Source: SXXK01 sp046074645
GTDB taxonomy: Bacteria > Planctomycetota > Planctomycetia > Planctomycetales > Planctomycetaceae
DNA: 12,019 bases
Reading direction: 5' to 3'
NCBI GenBank assembly: GCA_046074645.1
Contig: JBJTOP010000121.1
Location: 1 to 12,019, forward strand
A program made the position numbers and the translations under genes. This document shows, in pieces, positions 7,601 through 12,019 of this stretch (position 1 is the stretch's first letter; each line of letters starts with the position of its first letter). Below the pieces are notes generated by a model. The model ran no database searches. It was not told the origin of the DNA and worked only from the letters and a program-made list of their open reading frames with translations.

Positions 7601-8528
7601 CCGGCACGCACTGGAAGCTGTGGTACCGCAACACGGAACCCTGCTTCAGGTGTCCGCTGATGGCAGCCGCACGCGAATTCTGGCCAACGGCTTTCGCGCT
7701 GCGAACGGCGTCTGCCTGAATCCAGATGGATCGTTTCTTGTCACGGACCAGGAAGGTTTCTGGAACCCCAAAAACCGCATCAACTGGGTCACCCTCTCGC
7801 CTGACGGCCACCCGAAGTTCTACGGCAATATGTTTGGCTGGCACGATGTTCAGGACGCTTCGGACGCCGCCATGGAGCCGCCGCTGTGCTGGATCACCAA
7901 CGAATTCGACCGATCACCCGGTGAACTGCTGCGCGTGGACAGCGAACGCTGGGGACCGTTCAACGGATCACTCCTGAACCTGTCCTACGGAACCGGGAAA
8001 GTGTTTCTCGTACCCTATGAACATCGCGGGGGGCGAGTGCAGGGGGGGATGGTTCAGCTGCCGCTGCCTGCATTCCCCACCGGAGTGATGCGTGGCCGAT
8101 TTCACGCGTCCGACGGACAGCTGTATCTCTGCGGAATGTTCGCCTGGGCTGGCAGTGCCACGCATCCTGGCGGTCTTTATCGTCTGCGGGCGACCGGAGA
8201 GCCCGCGCACCTGCCGGTACGCCTTGAGTCGCTGTCGGGCGGAATGCGACTCGGATTCTCCGATCAGCTTTCGCCGGATGGTTTCTCTGCAGAGGCATTT
8301 CAGGTGAAGGTCTGGGACCTGAAGCGGTCAGCTGCTTATGGTTCGAAGCACTATAATGAACGGCCGCTGAGAGTTGCCGGCGCCCGACTGGAAGACAGTG
8401 GCCGTACGGTGTTGCTGGACCTTCCGGATCTGCAGCCTACGTGGGGAATGGAAATCACCTGGCAGCTCAAATCGGCCGACGGCACAGCGATCGAGGGCAG
8501 GATTCATAATACGATTCACGAACAGTGA
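4644..8528 (+). CDS. Giant two-heme protein: cytochrome c, DUF6797-like, LamG, beta-propeller
   Basis: A 1294-residue protein. Residues 36-173 match the Pirellula/Verrucomicrobium-type heme-binding domain (TIGR02603-like): CAVCH at 50-54, LGPDL, then SILRPSASIRKGYEAV. A second cytochrome c domain has CRNCH at 228-232. Residues about 345-535 resemble DUF6797 (RNIAQKGLAIRLDTG, SRFRGQYHHG, FLRTFNIG). Residues about 553-730 are a LamG/concanavalin-A-like sandwich (IFDGSTFVEV, GKWHFVAATW, LELWIDGQLD). Residues about 829-1185 look like a six-bladed propeller of the sugar-dehydrogenase-like type (LDFHADGRLAVCTWDGDVW, NGFRAANGVCLNPDGSFLVT), and a beta-rich tail follows. The N-terminus is hydrophobic (SLLLVALFF) but lacks basic residues, so the export signal is weak; heme attachment nevertheless requires export. 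It is divergent from the five-heme gene. A role in binding or oxidising a carbohydrate-like substrate and passing on electrons is inferred. Confidence 0.87.
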   Translation: MSSLLLVALFFQSLEERLLQEPAAALASEAQERGDATRGAVVFHQQSLQCAVCHAAGQSLRPQLGPDLTQLPADVTPEQLVNSILRPSASIRKGYEAVTVVLQDGKVLNGLITSRTPTELLLRDAARPGETRTVAMIDVEEISELKTSLMPAGQVNQLASRQQFLDLVRYLLELQSGGSDRARQLLPPAELLTVQIPEYESHIDHGGFIRGLDDAAFERGAAIYQRVCRNCHGTHDQPGSLPTSLRFAEGRFRSGSDPWTMYQTLTRGFGLMAAQTWMVPSQKYDVIHYIRESYLREHNPGQYVNITDAYLAGLPKGDVRGPEPSEIQPWNAMDYGPSLAHTMEVPGPLRNIAQKGLAIRLDTGAGGAARGRHWMLYDLDTLRMAAAWSSQETGDSERNLLDWRGIQFNGEHGIHPSISGRQTASVSDGPGWANPETGNFSDDQRVQGRDGRRYGPLPRSWSRFRGQYHHGADVVLSFEIDGAEVLERPSVIIEEKAPPTFLRTFNIGPRRHELVLAVAQQPDSALALRPNTAGVRFGQPAVAATDSAAASRPLIFDGSTFVEVTDTTGIDLQQDFSITARVRTDSGGTLLAYARPGSKWTPDGQTFFIRDGRLGFDIGWVGNVTSLRRVNDGKWHFVAATWSRETQELELWIDGQLDTFARLAAKGPLADGVLRMGFTATNFPQPLSFFTGDLKDVRFFRRRLQSELQSEVQIAATTEGLAAHWPLESVTASRTPEFSAKKRDGQVRQGDSVSSGRPEQPLEAGVIPALPAAAWDVVEDRLCLRIPAGDQPLKFTVWLRSEGTAAAPAPTASSLRATPAVVDPAADLSLLTRGGPSRWPQQLVTRIASLNAGRGFAADLLTAPEANPWLAQMRFTGLDFHADGRLAVCTWDGDVWTVSGLPDGPELKWRRIATGLFQPLGLKIVNDRVVVTCRDQLAVLHDLNGDTETDFVECLNSDHQVTEHFHEFAMGLQTDAEGNFYYAKSGRHALEAVVPQHGTLLQVSADGSRTRILANGFRAANGVCLNPDGSFLVTDQEGFWNPKNRINWVTLSPDGHPKFYGNMFGWHDVQDASDAAMEPPLCWITNEFDRSPGELLRVDSERWGPFNGSLLNLSYGTGKVFLVPYEHRGGRVQGGMVQLPLPAFPTGVMRGRFHASDGQLYLCGMFAWAGSATHPGGLYRLRATGEPAHLPVRLESLSGGMRLGFSDQLSPDGFSAEAFQVKVWDLKRSAAYGSKHYNERPLRVAGARLEDSGRTVLLDLPDLQPTWGMEITWQLKSADGTAIEGRIHNTIHEQ

Positions 8529-8590
8529 GCTGGGCGCAGTGAAGCTGTTTGGGGGGGCGGTCGCGATCAGAATCGAGGCTGCTCTTCCGG
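8529..8590. other. Convergent intergenic gap, no terminator seen
   Basis: The 62 bp between the two convergent stop codons contain a run of seven G residues but no stem-loop followed by a T-run on either strand. Termination here may be rho-dependent or read-through; nothing else is recognisable. Confidence 0.5.
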
Positions 8591-9730
8591 TCACACGCCT
8601 GACTGGGGCAACAGCGCCTCAAGCAGGTTCGCGAACTTTTCAAGGCACATTTCCCATCTTCCACCTGCCTGCAGCTGCTGCAGAGCATTGCTGGCCATTG
8701 CCCTGGCGGAGCCGCAGTCGCGTACCTGAGCCGAGATGATTCGGGCGATCGCGTCAGCATCTTCGGGCGGGAACAACAGGCCGGTGTGCCCAGACTGAAT
8801 CACGTCTGCGCAGCCGTCGATGGCGGTTGCGGCAACAGGAAGTCCTGCGGCCTGAGCTTCCAGCAGGACGTTCGGGAGTCCTTCCCAGGCGGATGGCAGC
8901 ACAAACAGATCAGCGGTCTTCATGAGCCGAGGCAGGTCGGAACGCCACCCAGGAAAAGTGACGGCAGTGGGATCCGGAAGTCTGGCTGCCAGTTCCCCGA
9001 GCGCCGCGCGTTCGGGACCTTCGCCGGCAATCACCAGGCAAATTCTTCGCGGTTGGGGACGTTGCTGGAGAAGATTGAGCGTCTGGAGCAGGATTTGCGG
9101 TGATTTCTGCGGCACGAGTCTTCCAGCCATGAGCAGAACGAAATCGTCGGGCCTGAGGCCCAGTTCTGCCCGGGACAGGGGGTGTGACTGTTGCACCGCA
9201 TCCACGTCCACGCCGTTCCGCACGACCGCAATCCGGGAGGCCGGAATGCCACACAGGCGGGCGTGTTCGCGGGCCACGGATTCACTGCAGGCGATGCTGA
9301 GTGTGGTCAAGCGCCACGTGAGCCGTTCCGGGAATGTGACGCGGAGTCTTCGATCGACGACGCGAATTCCGGAAACACAGCAGCGAGTGCCCGCGAGCAG
9401 GGCGGCGAGTCGGCTGATGAGATTTGCCTCGTGGAGGAACGACAGCACGATCTCGGGGTGAACGCGACGAAGGAGCGCCGTCAGTCGCGGCAGTGAGAGC
9501 AATGCCGCAGCCCCCCGAGCGTGCAGCGCGGTGACGGGAATTCCGGCGTCCTGAAGCGGTTTCGCCAGCGGTCCCGTGTCGCGAAGACTGACCACATGTA
9601 CTTTCCAGCCGCGTGCCTGAAGACCGCAGGCGATCCGCACAAAGGCTTTTTCTGCACCGCCTTCATCGAGCTCAGTGATGACCATCACCAGATTCCGGGC
9701 TGGTCGGGAAGGTGCTGAAACCGGATTCAC
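8591..9730 (-). CDS. GT4-family glycosyltransferase
   Basis: A 379-residue GT-B glycosyltransferase of the CAZy GT4 type, transferring a sugar from a nucleotide-sugar donor with retention of configuration. The N-terminal Rossmann domain opens with LVMVITELDEGGAEKAF (14-30), with the acceptor-side GGAE loop at 24-27. The C-terminal donor domain shows AGRLVPQKS (202-210; R204 and K209 phosphate-binding), IAGEGPE (234-240) and the E-x7-E signature in WEGLPNVLLE (E283 and E291). No signal peptide or membrane segment is visible, as expected for a cytosolic or peripherally bound enzyme. The GTG at 9730 is chosen because the ATG at 9685 would cut into the first beta strand. No polysaccharide gene cluster surrounds it, so the acceptor cannot be named. 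It is divergent from queA. Confidence 0.92.
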   Translation of the reverse strand: MNPVSAPSRPARNLVMVITELDEGGAEKAFVRIACGLQARGWKVHVVSLRDTGPLAKPLQDAGIPVTALHARGAAALLSLPRLTALLRRVHPEIVLSFLHEANLISRLAALLAGTRCCVSGIRVVDRRLRVTFPERLTWRLTTLSIACSESVAREHARLCGIPASRIAVVRNGVDVDAVQQSHPLSRAELGLRPDDFVLLMAGRLVPQKSPQILLQTLNLLQQRPQPRRICLVIAGEGPERAALGELAARLPDPTAVTFPGWRSDLPRLMKTADLFVLPSAWEGLPNVLLEAQAAGLPVAATAIDGCADVIQSGHTGLLFPPEDADAIARIISAQVRDCGSARAMASNALQQLQAGGRWEMCLEKFANLLEALLPQSGV

Positions 9731-9742
9731 ATGCGGGCCTGG

Positions 9743-9770
9743 TTGGCTGTGGAGAGAGAAGTGGTAGAAT
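9743..9770 (+). promoter_or_regulatory. Probable queA promoter
   Basis: TTGGCT (9743-9748) and TAGAAT (9765-9770) are separated by 16 bp; they match the sigma-70 consensus at four and five of six positions. A transcript would start near 9777, upstream of the ATGs at 9809 and 9821 but downstream of an in-frame ATG at 9731. This argues against the longest reading of queA. Confidence 0.5.
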
Positions 9771-9796
9771 GCGGTGCGAGATCACCTGATTTTAAC

Positions 9797-9820
9797 AGTA
9801 TATCCCGAATGCGGCCATTC
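9797..9820 (-). promoter_or_regulatory. Possible glycosyltransferase promoter overlapping the queA leader
   Basis: On the minus strand TATACT (plus-strand 9797-9802) is a five-of-six -10 match, but the hexamer 17 bp upstream (TTCATG, 9820-9825) matches -35 at only three positions and runs into the queA start codon. If real, transcription would start near 9790, giving a leader of about 60 nt before the GTG at 9730. Confidence 0.3.
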
Positions 9821-10936
9821 ATGAACGAACCGGATCCTGATCTGCTCTCTGCCTGGCAGTTTGACCTTCCTTCTGAATTGATCGCCGACCGTCCTGCGCC
9901 GCGTCGTGACGACGCGCGACTGCTGATCGTCGATCGACAGCTGCAGCAAATCCGGCATTCACACGTGCGACATCTCCCGCAGCTGCTCCAGCGTGGTGAC
10001 CTGCTGGTCTTCAACAACACCAAAGTGCTCCCGGCAAGACTCTTCGGAATCCGCACAGCCACTGGCGGCCGCTGGGAAGGTCTGTATATCGAGCAAACAA
10101 CGGACGGCGACTGGGTACTGATGTGTGAGACCCGTGGAAAACTGCAGCCGGGTGAAACCATCACCGTCATCCCAGCCTCACGCTGGGCGGAACAACAGGC
10201 CCGGCCCCCTGTTTCGCCCGGCGATAGCTGCTGCAGCCTCGCACTTAATCTGCATCTGCTGACGCGCGGCCCCGACGGCACGTGGATCGCCCGCCCGGAA
10301 AGCCAGCGCAGCCCCGCTGCACTCCTCGAAGATTTCGGTTCCCTGCCGCTCCCTCCCTACATGAAACGCAAAGTTGCGGACCAGTCCGACAACGAGCGAT
10401 ATCAGACCACGTTTGCTGCGGAACCCGGCGCCATCGCAGCTCCTACCGCCGGCCTGCACTTCACCCCGGAACTGCTCAACGAATGCACCACTGCCGGCAT
10501 CCGCCGAACCGAAGTCACCCTGCACGTCGGCCCCGGCACGTTCCGGCCCGTAACAGCGGAACGATTATCAGAACATCAAATGCATGAAGAATGGTGCCGC
10601 CTGCCCACAACTGCTGTACAAGCTATCCGCGGAAAAACTGAAGACGCTCGACTGATCGCCGTCGGCACGACTTCCGTTCGCACACTGGAATCCGCCGCTC
10701 TGCTGAACAGCGATTTTCCGGAAACCTGGGAAGGCCGCACAAAACTGTTCATTCGCCCCGGCTTCCGCTTTCAGGCGGTGCAGGGACTGATCACCAATTT
10801 TCACCTGCCAGGTTCCACCCTGATCGTCCTCGTCGCCGCGCTCGCTGGTCGGGAACTTATCCTCGAAGCCTACCGACAGGCAATTGCAGAACGATACCGG
10901 TTCTACAGCTATGGCGATGCCATGCTGATTTTGTAA
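9821..10936 (+). CDS. queA: S-adenosylmethionine:tRNA ribosyltransferase-isomerase
   Basis: QueA transfers and rearranges the ribosyl group of S-adenosylmethionine onto 7-aminomethyl-7-deazaguanine in tRNA, giving epoxyqueuosine at wobble position 34, the penultimate queuosine step, in the cytosol. From ATG 9821 it is 371 residues, close to the usual 340-360. Family motifs run throughout: FDLPSELIA (14-22), VFNNTKVLPARL (63-74), LPLPPY (175-180), AAPTAGLHFT (206-215), TLHVGPGTFRPV (233-244), HQMHEE (252-257), VGTTSVRTLES (281-291), ITNFHLPGSTL (324-334) and the C-terminal YRFYSYGDAMLI. In-frame ATGs also lie at 9731 and 9809. The first adds residues unlike the family and precedes the likely promoter; 9809 is a real alternative. 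No Shine-Dalgarno site is visible. No other queuosine gene is present in the window. Confidence 0.95.
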   Translation: MNEPDPDLLSAWQFDLPSELIADRPAPRRDDARLLIVDRQLQQIRHSHVRHLPQLLQRGDLLVFNNTKVLPARLFGIRTATGGRWEGLYIEQTTDGDWVLMCETRGKLQPGETITVIPASRWAEQQARPPVSPGDSCCSLALNLHLLTRGPDGTWIARPESQRSPAALLEDFGSLPLPPYMKRKVADQSDNERYQTTFAAEPGAIAAPTAGLHFTPELLNECTTAGIRRTEVTLHVGPGTFRPVTAERLSEHQMHEEWCRLPTTAVQAIRGKTEDARLIAVGTTSVRTLESAALLNSDFPETWEGRTKLFIRPGFRFQAVQGLITNFHLPGSTLIVLVAALAGRELILEAYRQAIAERYRFYSYGDAMLIL

Positions 10937-11250
10937 CGCGGGGGCCGTGTTCGCAGCAGCGACTGCCCAACCGCTGGATTCACTGTGCGATTTCGGCATG
11001 TCAAATCAGTTCTTAGCCTCGCCCTCTCATGATGCTCCCGCTTTTCAATGTGAATAAGCGATCACCAGGGCCCGGAGGCTGACGGGCGCTTTGGCTACGG
11101 CAGCAGGCTCATGTCCGCAAAGACGTCAGCCTGCAGAGACAGCTCGGAATCACCGCTGGAAATGCCGAGGCAGGAACTGCCAAGGTACATGGCACCCAAA
11201 CGGAAAAGCACACAGCGACGGTCCAGCCACTCTCAACGCAGCTCATTCAG
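10937..11250. other. Intergenic region after queA, little recognisable
   Basis: No convincing gene is seen in these 314 bases. At 11039-11060 there is a hairpin (CGCTT-TTCA, loop ATG, TGAA-T-AAGCG; 9 pairs, one bulge), without a T-run, so it is at best a weak queA terminator. From 11083, just after a TGA at 11080, the frame of the following coiled-coil ORF is open without a stop, but it contains no ATG, GTG or TTG start codon before 11251. This could be decayed coding sequence. Confidence 0.45.
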
Positions 11251-11604
11251 GTGCGACAAAAGCTCAGCGAGGCTTCAGCAGCCAGCGATCAGCTTTTGCA
11301 CACCTGCGACGATCCCCAGCTGCGAGCGAAGCAGAAAACCGCGAACGGCGAGCTTTCGCTGCTGATCAGACAGCGAAAGGAGCTGGAAACACAGCTTTCT
11401 CAGCTTCGCAATCAACTGGAACTGCGGACAGCAGCTGCTGCGAGGGAACCGCATGAACCACTGGCCGCAGGTCTGCGAGCGGAGGCTCAGCAACTGCAGG
11501 CACAAGTCGACCGAGGCCAAAAGATGGTGAAGTTGAATGAGCAAAAGAAGCAGGAAGTGTCAGCCCAGCGGGATAGCACCGAACAGCGGATGCGGGAAGC
11601 CTGA
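11251..11604 (+). CDS. Hypothetical coiled-coil protein, possibly 5'-truncated
   Basis: A 117-residue reading from a GTG. I recognise no family. The product is almost entirely charged and helical, with heptad-like spacing in two blocks (about residues 1-65, including LIRQRKELETQLSQLRNQLE, and 72-117, including AEAQQLQAQVDRGQKMVKL). It has no signal peptide or membrane segment and one cysteine. No Shine-Dalgarno site precedes the GTG. The same frame is open back to 11083 with similar composition (HVRKDVSLQRQLGITAG), but no usual start codon lies there. The gene may therefore be a remnant of a longer coiled-coil gene, or the frame may be open by chance. The TGA stop lies inside a small 6-bp hairpin (11601-11615). 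Confidence 0.4.
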   Translation: MRQKLSEASAASDQLLHTCDDPQLRAKQKTANGELSLLIRQRKELETQLSQLRNQLELRTAAAAREPHEPLAAGLRAEAQQLQAQVDRGQKMVKLNEQKKQEVSAQRDSTEQRMREA

Positions 11605-11630
11605 GCATCGCTCAGCACGATTTGCTCTTT
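11601..11630 (+). terminator. Weak terminator-like hairpin at the coiled-coil ORF stop
   Basis: CTGAGC-ATC-GCTCAG (11601-11615) forms a 6-bp stem with a 3-nt loop and includes the TGA stop codon. What follows, CACGATTTGCTCTTT, is only moderately T-rich, so this is a weak candidate. Confidence 0.3.
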
Positions 11631-11635
11631 GACAA
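11623..11635 (+). promoter_or_regulatory. boxA-like antitermination motif
   Basis: TGCTCTTTGACAA differs at one of 13 positions from the E. coli rRNA-operon boxA (TGCTCTTTAACAA) bound by NusB-S10. It lies on the plus strand just before a strong hairpin. No rRNA genes or CRISPR array, the usual partners of boxA, follow within the window, so the match may be chance or part of a dispersed repeat. Confidence 0.3.
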
Positions 11636-11643
11636 CTGAACAG

Positions 11644-11688
11644 AATTAAAACAAGTCAGCCGCCGGGTCTGGCAAGCCCGGCGGCTGA
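11644..11688 (-). terminator. Strong intrinsic terminator for the minus-strand FGE-domain gene
   Basis: A perfect 12-bp GC-rich stem (TCAGCCGCCGGG, 11656-11667, with CCCGGCGGCTGA, 11677-11688) closes a 9-nt loop. Read on the minus strand it is followed by CTTGTTTTAATT, an acceptable U-rich tail; read on the plus strand no T-run follows. It lies about 175 bp beyond the stop of the minus-strand gene at 11864. Confidence 0.65.
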
Positions 11689-11703
11689 ATGTGGAGCATC
11701 GCA

Positions 11704-11760
11704 GGTCTGTGAGAGACAGACCCGAAATTTCAAACTCGCGCGCCGAGCTGGGCCCGGCGC
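11704..11760. other. Two further hairpins in the intergenic region
   Basis: GGTCTGT-GAGAG-ACAGACC (11704-11722; 7 bp, 5-nt loop) and GCGCCG/CGGCGC (11740-11760; 6 bp, 9-nt loop) follow each other directly. With the 12-bp stem at 11656-11688 they make three hairpins in a row, either a structured 3' UTR of the minus-strand gene or a small structured RNA. Confidence 0.5.
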
Positions 11761-11772
11761 AAGTGCTGGGAG

Positions 11773-11836
11773 AATCGCAGGAATCGCAAACCACGAATCG
11801 CAGAAATCGCAACAGAGGGGCAGAGACCGAATCGCA
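11773..11836. repeat. Short repeat cluster, AATCGCA x5
   Basis: The heptamer AATCGCA starts at 11773, 11782, 11796, 11805 and 11830. The first four form two 9-bp-spaced pairs separated by a 5-bp insertion; the fifth is farther away. It lies directly downstream of the minus-strand FGE-domain stop codon. Function unknown. Confidence 0.75.
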
Positions 11837-11863
11837 AAGGAATGACTTGAAGACGCGAAAACA

Positions 11864-12019
11864 CTACTCCAACACCAAACGAAAACCGAAGTCGTCGCGA
11901 CGGTCGTCCGGATTGCCGTTGAAGTAGCGGAACGCACATTGAACGCTGCACCAACTGTCTTGCCAGGAGCCGCCCCGCAAAACACGGGTAGACCCGGAGC
12001 CTGGGCCGCGCGGGTCGAT
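11864..12019 (-). CDS. Formylglycine-generating-enzyme (FGE/SUMF1) domain protein, C-terminal part
   Basis: Reading the minus strand from the right edge gives 51 residues and a TAG stop; the rest lies outside the window. It ends like FGE-sulfatase-domain proteins: RVLRGGSW (12-19), CAFRYFNGNPDDRRDDFGFRL (28-48), then VLE. Such proteins include sulfatase-activating enzymes, which oxidise an active-site cysteine to formylglycine, and many non-catalytic C-type-lectin-fold relatives. The catalytic part is not in view, so no enzyme activity can be assigned. Sulfatases are abundant in planctomycetes, which fits. The segment W19-R47 also resembles the variable region of retroelement-diversified FGE-type proteins. 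A longer open frame overlapping this region in another minus-strand frame is a shadow. A likely terminator is at 11644-11688. Confidence 0.85.
   Translation of the reverse strand: MDPRGPGSGSTRVLRGGSWQDSWCSVQCAFRYFNGNPDDRRDDFGFRLVLE

Noticed and set aside
11251..11604. The helical 117-residue product as an Avd accessory protein of a DGR
   Set aside because: It reads as heptad coiled coil and lacks the conserved pattern I know for Avd four-helix bundles; it is also on the opposite strand from the FGE-domain gene.
11656..11985. A 109-codon minus-strand frame at the right end
   Set aside because: The neighbouring minus-strand frame encodes a clear FGE C-terminus (RGGSW...GFRLV) ending at 11864, so this frame is a shadow.

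Overview
The window looks like a stretch of planctomycete (Planctomycetota) chromosome. The evidence is GC-rich DNA, genes without clear Shine-Dalgarno sites, very large exported c-type cytochromes fused to PA14, LamG and beta-propeller modules, a Pirellula/Verrucomicrobium-type heme-binding domain, and a formylglycine-generating-enzyme (FGE/SUMF1) protein. The genus cannot be named from the sequence alone.

Layout. Positions 1-318 hold a tandem repeat (units of 139 and 128 bp, then a partial third) with a nested 11-bp repeat. A complete tRNA-Arg(CCG) unit follows on the minus strand: promoter 478-506, tRNA 370-443, intrinsic terminator 325-366. Next is a minus-strand two-gene operon: a five-heme cytochrome c/PA14 protein (4372-1556) and a phosphodiester glycosidase-like (NAGPA) protein (1517-615). 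Divergently, a 1294-residue plus-strand protein (4644-8528) carries two heme sites, a DUF6797-like module, a LamG domain and a beta-propeller. The 271-bp divergent spacer contains two inverted repeats. A convergent GT4 glycosyltransferase (9730-8591, minus) follows, then divergently queA (9821-10936, plus), which makes epoxyqueuosine in tRNA. The last kilobase holds a coiled-coil ORF that may be a 5'-truncated remnant (11251-11604), a structured intergenic region with a boxA-like motif, hairpins and AATCGCA repeats, and the C-terminal end of an FGE-sulfatase-domain gene entering from the right edge on the minus strand (12019-11864).

How the genes may work together. The two divergent heme proteins are probably one functional unit. 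Both are predicted to be exported and multi-heme. By eye they also seem to share a module that pairs an 'RGIA/KGLA' beginning with an 'FRGY/FRGQ...RT(F/L)' end. This suggests periplasmic electron transfer coupled to binding or oxidation of a carbohydrate-like substrate, and the NAGPA-like enzyme in the same operon fits a glycan theme; this is inference. The GT4 gene and queA are ordinary neighbours. The FGE C-terminus resembles the variable region of diversity-generating retroelement (DGR) targets, but no template repeat or reverse transcriptase is visible here.
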